DNA of 64,000 bases, taken from positions 1-64,000 of the forward strand of contig JAFVWT010000007.1 in assembly GCA_017501525.1 (NCBI GenBank), given 5' to 3'. The stretch comes from Bacteroidales bacterium (GTDB lineage: Bacteria; Bacteroidota; Bacteroidia; Bacteroidales; UBA932). Shown in pieces: positions 16,761 to 25,675 of the stretch. The translations under genes were made by a program, and so were the position numbers. Below the pieces are notes generated by a model. That model saw only the letters and a program-made list of their open reading frames with translations. It was not told the DNA's origin and did not search any database. The number at the start of each line of letters is the position of its first letter. Position 1 is the first letter of the stretch.

Positions 16761-17315
16761 ATGAAAATTGGAAAAAACAAAGTAGTAGAACTTATCTACA
16801 CCCTTACAGTCGATGGACAAATTGCAGATCAAACAACCAAAGAGAGACCTCTTGATTTTATCTTCGGAATAGGCTCACTTCTTCCCAAGTTTGAAGAGTA
16901 TATTCTAGACAAAGAACCCGGAGATTCATTTGAATTTGTACTATCTGCGGCTGAAGGTTATGGTGAACACAATCCTGCAAATATTCTTGAACTTCCCAAA
17001 AATATTTTTGAAGTGGATGGCCAAATCCAAGAAGGACTTCTTACAGTAGGAAATCTTATCCCTATGATGAACAACCAAGGAGGAATTATTCCCGGTAAAG
17101 TTCTTGAAGTTAAAGAAGATGTAGTAGTTATGGACTTCAACCATCAGATGGCAGGTAAAGAGTTGCACTTCGTTGGTGAAATTGTATCTGTTCGTGAGGC
17201 TACCCAAGAAGAACTAACAGATGGTCTTCACGGAGAATTCAAACAACAAGGTGGCTGTTCAGGTTGCTCAGGTTGTGGAGATGGCGGCTCTGACTGCTCT
17301 TGTGGCGGCTGCTAA
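16761..17315 (+). CDS. slyD: SlyD-like FKBP peptidyl-prolyl isomerase with Cys-rich tail
   Basis: A 184-residue cytoplasmic FKBP-type prolyl isomerase and chaperone. The FKBP domain is split by an insert-in-flap domain (residues about 70-130), the SlyD arrangement, with FIFGIGSLLPKFEEYILD and AAEGYGEHNPANILELPKN conserved. The C-terminus from about residue 163 is a Gly/Cys tail (GGCSGCSGC followed by GDGGSDCSCGGC) with six cysteines. In Escherichia coli SlyD the equivalent tail is His/Cys-rich and binds nickel and other metals, so a metal-binding role is likely here. It may be co-transcribed with tldDE and ends before a strong terminator. Confidence 0.9.
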   Translation: MKIGKNKVVELIYTLTVDGQIADQTTKERPLDFIFGIGSLLPKFEEYILDKEPGDSFEFVLSAAEGYGEHNPANILELPKNIFEVDGQIQEGLLTVGNLIPMMNNQGGIIPGKVLEVKEDVVVMDFNHQMAGKELHFVGEIVSVREATQEELTDGLHGEFKQQGGCSGCSGCGDGGSDCSCGGC

Positions 17316-17327
17316 TTGGATGTAATC

Positions 17328-17440
17328 AAAGGTTCTATAAAAAACTTAGCAGAGATATATCTCCGAAAAGATATTCAGTTTCTTGAAAGAGCATAGTGAT
17401 GTTATGTGAATGAAAGAAAGGTAACTTTTATAGAACATCC
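17328..17440 (+). repeat. Interspersed MITE/REP-like element, copy C
   Basis: The ends GGTTCTATAAAAAACT and ACTTTTATAGAACATCC form an imperfect inverted repeat. The internal part differs from copies D-G but shares AGAGCATAGTGATG and GAATGAAAGAAAG with copy A, suggesting a second sub-type of the family. It lies 12 bases after the slyD stop codon. Confidence 0.65.
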
Positions 17441-17442
17441 AT

Positions 17443-17492
17443 AAAAAGGTAATGATGCAGAAAGTGGCACTTTTTGCATCATTACTTTTTTT
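17443..17492. terminator. Terminator between slyD and the FAD oxidoreductase gene, possibly bidirectional
   Basis: AAAAGGTAATGATGCA and TGCATCATTAC pair over at least 11 bp (17449-17459 with 17475-17485), followed by seven T on the plus strand. An A-run before the stem gives a T-run on the minus strand, so it could also end the convergent oxidoreductase transcript. Confidence 0.85.
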
Positions 17493-17540
17493 AAAAAAGT
17501 GGGAATTTATAGAAATTCCTGTATTTACAATTCTACTGCG

Positions 17541-19136
17541 TTATCCCAAACGACAAGCGACAGCACTCGCAGCATTGATTCCGTCCAATGCAGATGAAAC
17601 TATTCCACCGGAATACCCTGCACCTTCTCCGCATGGATACAATTTTGGAGCTGACAGATATTCAAAGGTCTCACTATCACGTGGTATTCTTACCGGCGAG
17701 GAGGTTCTTGATTCCACCGCAAGCAGTAATGCCTCTGATGTATAATATCCTTTCATCTTCCTGTCAAATAGAGGGAACGCCTTTTTCAATCTCTCTGCCA
17801 CAAAATCGGGGAGAACATTTGAAAGGTCTGTCGCAACTGCTCCCGGAGCATAAGATGTCTTCGGCAATGGAGTCACAATAGATTTCCCTTTTTTACTCTT
17901 GACAAAATCGGTCATTCTCTGAGCCGGTGCTTTAAATGACTCTGTCACTTGAAATGCTTTTTTCTCCACATCCCTTCTGAAAGCAAGCATCGCTTCAATA
18001 CCACTTAGATTCCTCCCTTGGGAAGCATAAAAATTATCAACATCTTCAGGTTCTACAGATGTTACAATCCCCGCATTGGCCCACTTGCTGTTTCGCATCG
18101 AATTGGACATTCCATTAAGGACCAATCCACCTTGCTCGGTAGATGAGGGGACTAAGATACCCCCCGGACACATACAGAAAGAGAATACTCCCCTACCAGC
18201 CACCTGCTCGACCAAAGAGTACTGGGCTGCCGGAAGATACGGCTGATAACGACCATGATATTGAATGTTATTTATCAATGACTGAGGATGCTCTGCCCTG
18301 ACACCAAGTGCAAATCCTTTAGTTTCAAGAAGCCATCCCTTACTGTGTAGAAGTTCATAAATATCTGTAGCAGAGTGACCTGTCGCCAAAATAAAGGCAT
18401 CTCCAATGTATTCTTTTTCAACATTGCCCCCCTGGCTCAAATCAATGGTTTTTACACACCACTTCTGCTGTACAAACTCAAAATCGACAATTCTATTTTC
18501 AAAATGGTACTCCCCTCCTCTGTCAATAATCAAATTACGGATATTTTCCATAATTCTTGGTAATGCATCAGAGCCAATATGAGGATGAGCATCTATCCTT
18601 ATCTGCTCATTGGCACCAAAGCGGATGAGAAGTTCAATGACATCTGAAACATTTCCTCTCTTTACAGATCTGGTATATAGCTTCCCATCAGAAAAAGTAC
18701 CTGCTCCCCCCTCTCCAAAACAATAATTTGAATCGGGATTCAATAGTCCTTCCCGAGAAATGGCAGCCATATCAAATTTTCTGTCATGAACATTTTTCCC
18801 CCTCTCGAGAATGATTGGTTTAAACCCTTTACGCAACAATTGCAACGCAGCAAAAAGACCTGCAGGACCCGCTCCGGCAATGATGACAGGCCTTGCATTT
18901 TTCACATCAGCATCAAACTCAGGAACAGTCCTTAACTCAGGACTCTCACCACTTGCATATCCCCTTACGCGATACCTGTATAGAATCTCTTTCGAACGGG
19001 CGTCAAGAGAACGTTTGAGAATCTCAACATGAGATATTCTTCCTGCAGGAATCCCCATAGCTACTGCAGCTTTTTTTATAAGTTCCTCTTTTGTAGGGGT
19101 ACTGTGAGCCGGCATTGCCACTTCAAACTCTTTCAT
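17541..19136 (-). CDS. FAD-dependent oxidoreductase (COG2509 group)
   Basis: A 531-residue flavoprotein of uncharacterised function, widespread in bacteria. After a roughly 90-residue N-terminal domain comes the Rossmann dinucleotide motif VIIAGAGPAGLFAALQLL, then ERGKNVHDRKFD and a FGEGGAGTFSDGKLYTR segment characteristic of this group. A second FAD-contact motif, FILATGHSATDIYELL, and a C-terminal GEGAGYSGGIVSSALDGINA close the fold. The substrate is unknown. The gene starts 14 bases after tsaD in the same direction and is probably in its operon. Confidence 0.85.
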   Translation of the reverse strand: MKEFEVAMPAHSTPTKEELIKKAAVAMGIPAGRISHVEILKRSLDARSKEILYRYRVRGYASGESPELRTVPEFDADVKNARPVIIAGAGPAGLFAALQLLRKGFKPIILERGKNVHDRKFDMAAISREGLLNPDSNYCFGEGGAGTFSDGKLYTRSVKRGNVSDVIELLIRFGANEQIRIDAHPHIGSDALPRIMENIRNLIIDRGGEYHFENRIVDFEFVQQKWCVKTIDLSQGGNVEKEYIGDAFILATGHSATDIYELLHSKGWLLETKGFALGVRAEHPQSLINNIQYHGRYQPYLPAAQYSLVEQVAGRGVFSFCMCPGGILVPSSTEQGGLVLNGMSNSMRNSKWANAGIVTSVEPEDVDNFYASQGRNLSGIEAMLAFRRDVEKKAFQVTESFKAPAQRMTDFVKSKKGKSIVTPLPKTSYAPGAVATDLSNVLPDFVAERLKKAFPLFDRKMKGYYTSEALLLAVESRTSSPVRIPRDSETFEYLSAPKLYPCGEGAGYSGGIVSSALDGINAASAVACRLG

Positions 19137-19150
19137 AATATTCTTTTTGT

Positions 19151-20179
19151 CTACTTGCTAAAATCCAATGCTCTGGACACAGGCGATGCATCCAAGCCAC
19201 AGGTAAGCCCTGCTCTAAACTTATACAATCCTGCGATAGCAATCATAGCAGCATTGTCTGTTGTAAATTTAAATTCGGGTACAAAAGTCCTCCAACCTCT
19301 CTTAACTCCCTCCTCTACAAATCGTTGACGCAACTCAGAATTGGCAGAAACTCCACCTCCTATAACAATATCCTTTATTCCTGTAGCCTTTGCAGCCTTT
19401 ACAAGTTTGTTCATCAAGACATCAATCAGAGTCCTTTGAAAAGATGCGCAGATATCATTGATATTTTCCTGGATAAAATTCTCGTTTTGAGCAATATTAT
19501 CTCTTAAAAAATATAAAAGAGAAGTCTTTACACCACTAAAACTATAATCAAAACCACTTATCTGAGGTTTTGCAAAAGCGAATCTGGAAGGATCCCCCAA
19601 TTTCGCAAGTCTATCAACCACAGGACCTCCGGGATAGCCCAAATCCAAAAGTTTGGCACATTTGTCAAATGCCTCACCCACAGCATCATCTATAGTCTTT
19701 CCAAGAACTTCAAAATGAAGATAATCATCCACTCTTACTATCTGGGAATGTCCACCTGATACTAAAAGTGCCAAAAATGGAAAGGCAGGTGAGGGTTCTT
19801 CTTTCCCTTTCTGCTTGATGAAATGGGATAGTATATGACCCTGAAGATGATTCACATCTACCATTGGCTTATCCAATGAGATAGCCAAACCTTTGGCAAA
19901 CGAAGTGCCCACCAACAAGGAACCCAATAGTCCGGGCCCTCTTGTATATGCAATGGCATCAATATCAGAAAGAGAGATACCGGCATCTGCAATAGCCTGA
20001 TTCACAACAGGTAAAATATTCTGCTGATGCGCTCTTGATGCGAGCTCCGGGACCACTCCTCCATATTTGCGATGAACTTCTTGCGACGCCATTACATTTG
20101 AGAGAAGATACTCCCCCTGAAGCACAGCAGCAGAAGTATCATCACAAGAAGACTCTATACCTAAAATAATCTCTGACAT
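19151..20179 (-). CDS. tsaD: tRNA N6-threonylcarbamoyladenosine transferase TsaD
   Basis: A 342-residue essential subunit that attaches the threonylcarbamoyl group to A37 of ANN-decoding tRNAs. The ASKHA fold begins with ILGIESSCDDTSAAVL. The metal-binding region is KYGGVVPELASRAHQQN, and the second conserved site is LALLVSGGHSQIV, followed by GGGVSANSELR. An in-frame ATG four codons upstream (20191) exists, but the ATG at 20179 gives the standard MSEIILGIESS start. Confidence 0.96.
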   Translation of the reverse strand: MSEIILGIESSCDDTSAAVLQGEYLLSNVMASQEVHRKYGGVVPELASRAHQQNILPVVNQAIADAGISLSDIDAIAYTRGPGLLGSLLVGTSFAKGLAISLDKPMVDVNHLQGHILSHFIKQKGKEEPSPAFPFLALLVSGGHSQIVRVDDYLHFEVLGKTIDDAVGEAFDKCAKLLDLGYPGGPVVDRLAKLGDPSRFAFAKPQISGFDYSFSGVKTSLLYFLRDNIAQNENFIQENINDICASFQRTLIDVLMNKLVKAAKATGIKDIVIGGGVSANSELRQRFVEEGVKRGWRTFVPEFKFTTDNAAMIAIAGLYKFRAGLTCGLDASPVSRALDFSK

Positions 20180-20226
20180 ATATATTATCACATTATAGGA
20201 AGCACATCAAACAACTTCCCAATTTG

Positions 20227-20234
20227 CAAAAATA
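20227..20234 (-). promoter_or_regulatory. Possible tsaD -7 box at the edge of the tandem repeat
   Basis: On the minus strand TATTTTTG matches TAnnTTTG, 47 bases before the tsaD ATG. It spans the boundary between unique sequence and the first 84-bp repeat unit, so the repeat would supply part of the promoter. Confidence 0.4.
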
Positions 20235-20459
20235 CGTAACAAGTGAGCAAGATGCAAAGTTTACTTTGTATTTTACAGCGAGCGCAGTAGTATTTCTACC
20301 CCGTCAGGGGTAAAAATACGTAACAAGCAAGCAAGATGCAAAGTTTACTTTGTATTTTACAGCGAGCGCAGTAGTATTTCTACCCCGTCAGGGGTAAAAA
20401 TACGTAACAAGTGAGCAAGATGCAAAGTTTACTTTGTATTTTGCAGCGAGCGCATAGGA
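20228..20459 (+). repeat. 84-bp tandem repeat array, about 2.7 units
   Basis: Units begin with TACGTAACAAG at 20233, 20317 and 20401, a period of exactly 84. Each unit contains GATGCAAAGTTTACTTTGTA, an AAAATAC/GTATTTT pairing and, in complete units, the hairpin CCCCGTCAGGGG. The third unit runs directly into the GC-rich element. A degenerate partial unit (AAGTAACAAGCAAATG) recurs at about 20980-21040. There are no reading frames or spacers. Confidence 0.85.
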
Positions 20460-20700
20460 GCGCAGCGACCAAAGCCCCCTTAAAAGGGGGTTTGGGGGTT
20501 GTAAAAGAGAAGGAAGCGGCAACAAAGCCGCGACCCTTCGAAAAGCCCAATACCACCTCCCTCAGTCCCAACCACCACCTCCAAGGTAAAACAACTTACC
20601 TCCCGCCAACCAGATAACAAAAGGAACATTAACCGTCATAGGTTTGACTTTTATGATTAAGAGATCCTCAAGATCCCCGATCGGGGTCGGGGATGACTTC
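20453..20700 (-). repeat. GC-rich repeat element R2, copy b
   Basis: Reverse-complement copy of 12250-12510, covering the 164-bp core (20453-20616) and the GATCCCCGATCGGGG arm with ATTAAGAGATCCTCAAGATC. It follows directly after the 84-bp tandem array, sharing the AGCGAGCGCA junction. Confidence 0.75.
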
Positions 20701-20799
20701 GTCAGGTCAGGGGATAACTTCGTCACTTCGCAGGTCTGGAGATGACATTTATTGACCATCTACATGCAAATCCAAAAGCAAGACATAGGAACGTAGGAA

Positions 20800-20963
20800 C
20801 ATAGGAGCGCAGCGACCAAAGCCCCCTTAAAAGGGGGTTTAGGGGTTGTAAAAGAGAAGGAAGCGGCAACACAGCCGCGACCCTTCGAAAAGCCCAATAC
20901 CACCTTCCTCAGTCCCAACCACCACCTCCAAGGTAAAACCACTTACCTCCCGCCAACCAGATA
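20800..20963 (-). repeat. GC-rich repeat element R2, copy c (core only)
   Basis: A 164-bp core nearly identical to 20453-20616 in the same orientation. It lacks the GATCGGGG arm. The two direct copies are 347 bp apart and could recombine. Confidence 0.75.
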
Positions 20964-21021
20964 CCAAAAAGGGCTACCAGGGGTAAACATAAGTAACAAG
21001 CAAATGAAAAGCAAGGTAAAC

Positions 21022-21053
21022 TTTGCATCTTGTGAGCTAGTTTAGTATATTTG
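21022..21053 (+). promoter_or_regulatory. Promoter of tamB
   Basis: TTTG (21022-21025), a 20-base spacer and TATATTTG (21046-21053) form a near-ideal Bacteroidota promoter. The -33 half lies inside the degenerate end of the repeat block. The predicted start point is about 15 bases before the ATC at 21074. Confidence 0.65.
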
Positions 21054-21073
21054 TAAACTTAAATAAAAGCAGT

Positions 21074-24000
21074 ATCAGGGCGTTTAGAAAAATATTAATC
21101 GGGTTACTTATTTTGATTTTTATTTTGCCGGCAGCCGGATATGTTGCTATTCAGTTTCCCGCACTTCAAACCTGGATAGCGCATAAAGCGGTAAAGTCAA
21201 TAGAAGATAAGATTGACGGCAAAATAGAAGTTGAGAAGGTAGCCATTTCTTTTTTGAACAAGATTATCATCAAGAACGCCTCAATTACAAATGCACAAGG
21301 TGACACCTTAGGTTCTGTCGGGAAACTGTCTGTAACCCTTTCGTTGCTGAATATGACCCCCGGATTTTTGGAAGCAAAAAGGATAATTGTCGAAGATGGA
21401 TATTTCAATTTGCAACTTGACAAGGAGCGGGGAAGCAATCTTGCAGAAATCTTCAGAATTGAGCCAAAACCAAAGGACACAACCTCGTCAGGAGAGTGGG
21501 GAATTCCAAATATCGCAGTCAACGATATTATTATCAGCAATTTCCATTTCAACATGCACAACAAGGCCAAAGACACTATTGTTAAGCCATACGGTTGCAT
21601 GAATTATAACCATTTCAACATATACGACATAGATGTAAGGCTGACACGAGCCAAATATGAGAACAAGAAACTCACTTGCCGTATTAGAAGTCTCACATGC
21701 AAAGACAGTTGCGGATATGAGGTAAAATCCCTCAGTGCAGACTACTCAATGGACAGTACACAGATAAAATTTGACAATCTATATCTCAAAGACTCCTACT
21801 CTACCGTAAATGCAAAATATCTCTCCTTCGGATATACAAAAGGACGGGATATTAACGATTACGTCAATAAAATCGTTATGGGAGCTGACTTCTTCAATAC
21901 GACATTGGATTTCAGAACTGTCGGGGTATATGCTCCTTCATTGATTGATAACAGACTGACATTTCTTATTGATGGTGAGGTAATTGGTCCGGTGAGGGAT
22001 TTGCGTTCCAATGACTTGAGAGTAAGGACCGGAGACAGCACTGATGTAAGGGTTGGGGTGGCGATCACAGGATTGCCCAAAATTCAGAATACAGTGTTCA
22101 ATTTTACCTTTAAGGATGTAAACACCACTCTCCCTGAGGTAGGTATGATTGTATCTTCTTTTTCAAAGAGTTTTAACAAAAGTGCTTTCGAAAGTCTAAT
22201 ACCCGATATCAGACTGAATGTACAAGGAGTCGCTTATGGCACCCTGTCGGATGTCTACTCTATGGGGAAAGTCAGTTCTAGAATTGGAGAGGTGGACTAT
22301 TTTGCACAAACATACCCCGCACTGGATGGTAACGGAAGAGATATATCTGTGGAAGTGGGAGCAAAAGACCTCAATGCAGGGAAGATTATCGGCTCCAAAA
22401 ATATTGGAGAGAGCAGTTTCAGCACCGCCATTCATGCCAACATTACACCTACACCCGAAGGGAGACTCTTAAACGCCTCATTGGATTCCCTGCTTGTACA
22501 CAAGCTATTCATCAACGGCTACAACTTCTCAGGAATAACCGCAGTAGGAGATATCAGAAATAATGTCACAAACATCAGACTTATCAGCAAGAATGATGCT
22601 CTACCCCTTCTGTTCCAAGGAATTGTCCACATGGATGAAAAATTTGACCTTGAAAATATAAAAGCATATCTTAATATACCCGAAGCAGATTTGGCTGCTG
22701 CCGGAATTGACAAAAAGAATAATCTTTCACTACTGGGCATCACCTCAGATATCAACCTTAGCAAAGGGGAAAACGACATAATGCTCGGCAAGATAATGCT
22801 GAATGACATAAACTATACCAACGACAAGGGTTCTCACAAGATTGATAATATAATGTTACGGTCATTCATACAGGAGGAAGTGAGTATAATTACACTTGAC
22901 TCTCCTATGCTTGTTGCAAAATATCTGAGCGATGACATCCCGAGCAATCTTGTAAAACGTATTAAAAACGCACTTTTCAGGAAGGATATTCCAATACTGC
23001 TTTCTGATAACGAGAGATCCTTAGATTCAACAAATATAGAGAATCAGGGCAACTACAAATTCTCTTTACAGACATTTGACCTTGCTCCAATATGTAGAAT
23101 AGTTCTACCCGACCTCTATATTGCAGACAGTACAAAAGTAGATTTTCTTCTGACTCAGAATGACAGCTTAGTCCTTACTGCAAATTCAGAATTCATCAGG
23201 TGGGGTAAAAACATATTCAACAATTTTGCCTTGAGCCTCGACAATCAAGGTTATACTCCTCATCTGGATTTGACTGCAGAAAAAATATCTCTCTTTGGAG
23301 TCGAATTGAACGAAAACAGATTCTGCATTAAAGGAGAAGATGGTGGATTGAATCTCAATTATAAATTCGTAAACGACAATATCCTTACAAACTCATTGGA
23401 TTTCAACTCCAAAATAGAATTCAACAAAGATGAATCGGGTAAACTCAGCACTACCATAGCCCTGAAGGAATCTGAACTTTATATAAAAAGCAGAAACTGG
23501 AAAATTAACCCATCAAAGATCTGGTTAGGTTCAAAATTTTACAAAGCAGACAGTCTTATGCTGTATAATGAGAATGAATCACTGTTGGTTAATGGTACTA
23601 TTTCTGAATCTCCTACTGATACTATGCACATCGATATGGAGAGATTTGACATATCGCTGGCCAACTCATTTATAAGCAACGGAACAAATCTTCAGGGACT
23701 TCTCTCCGGCAAAATCGATGTATACGACATCTATAACAGGGTCGGAATATTAATGGCAATTGATGGTGAAGATATTGTCATAGACAACAGATCTATGGAT
23801 CGCATATCTGTAATGAGCAAATGGGATCAAAACAGGGAGCGTTTCAATATTTTGGTAACAAACCACCAAAAAGAGACCAATCCATTGAATATCAGCGGAT
23901 ACTACACACCTACAAGAAAATACCTCAACCTCAATGCCGTATTTAACAATTTCAAATTGGAGCATATCAATCCGATATTAAAGAGTGTAATGAATATTTC

Positions 24001-25675
24001 AGGAGGGGCCCTTAATGGAGAACTTAATATCAGTGGAGAGACCTCAAAGTTGATTATGAAGAGTTATGAAACCTACGTTGACTCTTTGAGATTCACACCA
24101 AACTACACAAAGGTCACTTATGACATCAGCGGTCCGATAGATATAGACAAAAGCGGAATTTACCTGAAAGAGATTATTGTGGAAGACCCCTTCAAGAACA
24201 AAGCGAAAGTGACAGGGGCAATCCGTCACGAGTACTTCAAAAACATGATTCTTGATGCCAGACTGGACTTCTCCAATTTCCAATGTCTCGACACAAAAGA
24301 AAGGGACAACTCAACATTCTACGGCCAGGCATTTGCTTCCGGCAATATTGTTTTGGAAGGGCCTTTCGAAGATTTGTTTATAGATGCCGACATCCGCACT
24401 GAAGACAATACCATTATCCATGTTCCACTCTCTTCAGCTTCATCGGCAAAACAGACAGACCTGATAACATTTGAAAATTTCTCAAGGATTGTCAATGACA
24501 GACACTACTATAGTTATGATGAAGAGGAGAACACCTCTAAAAATAAATCAAATATTGAACTTAAGGCAAAAGCCTCTATTTCAGACAATACGCAACTACT
24601 GATAGAATTGAACAAATCATTGGGAGATATTCTCAAATGCAGGGGAAATGGAAATATAGACCTGGTTGTCAATCCATCAAGAAATGTTTTGGATATAAGG
24701 GGAGACTATATCATTTCTGAAGGAAATTACCATTTTGCTGTTTCAATCGGTGCAAAGGACTTTATCCTGAATGAAGGAGGTTCACTCTCATTCAACGGAG
24801 GAGTCATGAACACCTCGCTCAATGTTGGGGCAACTTACCAGACAAAAGCATCAGTTGCAACACTTATTTCTGATACAACTTCTGTTGCCAGCCGCAGAAC
24901 AGTCAATTGCGGAATAAACCTTAAGGGTTCATTAGTCAATCCTGAGATTTCATTTTCAATAGACATTCCGGACCTTGACCCCATTACCAAAAGCCGAGTA
25001 GAGAGTGCTTTAAGTACCCCTGACAAAGTACAGAAACAATTTATGGCTCTACTTCTTTCGGGAAGTTTTGTACCGGATGAACAGTCGGGTATCTTTAACA
25101 ACACCACAATCCTCTACTCTAACGCCAGTGAGATAGTAGCTAACCAGTTCAACAATATTTTCAGGCAATTGGATTTGCCGCTCGACCTGGGTCTGAATTT
25201 CCAGCCCGGATCGGCCTCCGGAGGCAGAGATATGTTTGATGTGGCACTTTCCTACCAAGCTTTCAACAATAGACTGATAATCAACGGAAATGTAGGAAAC
25301 AGCATAAACTCAAACTCCAATTGGGCAGGAAATCTTGAAATAGAATACAAGGTAGGCAAACAGGGCAAACTCAGGTTAAGCGGATTTACACGTGCTGCTG
25401 ACAGTTACTCAAATTACCTTGACAACACCCAAAGGAGCGGTATTGGTATCTCATTTCAGGACGAGTTCGACACATTCAAAGAGTTTTTCAGAAATCTGTT
25501 CCTATCCCGCAAACGCAAAGAACAATACGAACTTGAGAGGATGAAGGAAGCTTTGGATGAATTGAAAAAGGAGGCTGCCGAAGCAAACATAAAAAAAGAG
25601 GATATCCTAAAACCCAAGGAAGATCCTCTCAAACTCAATGACCAACAGACTGAACTAATCGAGTACAACCAATGA
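21074..25675 (+). CDS. tamB: TamB family translocation/assembly or lipid-transport protein
   Basis: A protein of about 1530 residues, anchored in the inner membrane by one N-terminal helix and extending through the periplasm as a long beta-structured groove. It belongs to the AsmA/TamB superfamily linked to phospholipid traffic and outer-membrane assembly. The C-terminal DUF490/TamB domain is clear (GGSLSFNGGVMNTSLNVGAT, then LKGSLVNPEISFSIDIPDLD and QFMALLLSGSF). A charged tail of about 40 residues follows. No ATG or GTG precedes the anchor. The first TTG (21113) would cut the helix in half, whereas ATC at 21074 gives the ideal N-terminus (I/M)RAFRKILIGLLILIF, with an A-rich tract and promoter at normal spacing. 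The 3' end overlaps mtaB by 21 bases. Confidence 0.85.
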   Translation: MRAFRKILIGLLILIFILPAAGYVAIQFPALQTWIAHKAVKSIEDKIDGKIEVEKVAISFLNKIIIKNASITNAQGDTLGSVGKLSVTLSLLNMTPGFLEAKRIIVEDGYFNLQLDKERGSNLAEIFRIEPKPKDTTSSGEWGIPNIAVNDIIISNFHFNMHNKAKDTIVKPYGCMNYNHFNIYDIDVRLTRAKYENKKLTCRIRSLTCKDSCGYEVKSLSADYSMDSTQIKFDNLYLKDSYSTVNAKYLSFGYTKGRDINDYVNKIVMGADFFNTTLDFRTVGVYAPSLIDNRLTFLIDGEVIGPVRDLRSNDLRVRTGDSTDVRVGVAITGLPKIQNTVFNFTFKDVNTTLPEVGMIVSSFSKSFNKSAFESLIPDIRLNVQGVAYGTLSDVYSMGKVSSRIGEVDYFAQTYPALDGNGRDISVEVGAKDLNAGKIIGSKNIGESSFSTAIHANITPTPEGRLLNASLDSLLVHKLFINGYNFSGITAVGDIRNNVTNIRLISKNDALPLLFQGIVHMDEKFDLENIKAYLNIPEADLAAAGIDKKNNLSLLGITSDINLSKGENDIMLGKIMLNDINYTNDKGSHKIDNIMLRSFIQEEVSIITLDSPMLVAKYLSDDIPSNLVKRIKNALFRKDIPILLSDNERSLDSTNIENQGNYKFSLQTFDLAPICRIVLPDLYIADSTKVDFLLTQNDSLVLTANSEFIRWGKNIFNNFALSLDNQGYTPHLDLTAEKISLFGVELNENRFCIKGEDGGLNLNYKFVNDNILTNSLDFNSKIEFNKDESGKLSTTIALKESELYIKSRNWKINPSKIWLGSKFYKADSLMLYNENESLLVNGTISESPTDTMHIDMERFDISLANSFISNGTNLQGLLSGKIDVYDIYNRVGILMAIDGEDIVIDNRSMDRISVMSKWDQNRERFNILVTNHQKETNPLNISGYYTPTRKYLNLNAVFNNFKLEHINPILKSVMNISGGALNGELNISGETSKLIMKSYETYVDSLRFTPNYTKVTYDISGPIDIDKSGIYLKEIIVEDPFKNKAKVTGAIRHEYFKNMILDARLDFSNFQCLDTKERDNSTFYGQAFASGNIVLEGPFEDLFIDADIRTEDNTIIHVPLSSASSAKQTDLITFENFSRIVNDRHYYSYDEEENTSKNKSNIELKAKASISDNTQLLIELNKSLGDILKCRGNGNIDLVVNPSRNVLDIRGDYIISEGNYHFAVSIGAKDFILNEGGSLSFNGGVMNTSLNVGATYQTKASVATLISDTTSVASRRTVNCGINLKGSLVNPEISFSIDIPDLDPITKSRVESALSTPDKVQKQFMALLLSGSFVPDEQSGIFNNTTILYSNASEIVANQFNNIFRQLDLPLDLGLNFQPGSASGGRDMFDVALSYQAFNNRLIINGNVGNSINSNSNWAGNLEIEYKVGKQGKLRLSGFTRAADSYSNYLDNTQRSGIGISFQDEFDTFKEFFRNLFLSRKRKEQYELERMKEALDELKKEAAEANIKKEDILKPKEDPLKLNDQQTELIEYNQ

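Noticed and set aside
20228-20459. 84-bp tandem repeats considered as a CRISPR array
   Set aside because: Units are contiguous with no variable spacers, they are far longer than CRISPR repeats, and no cas genes are nearby.
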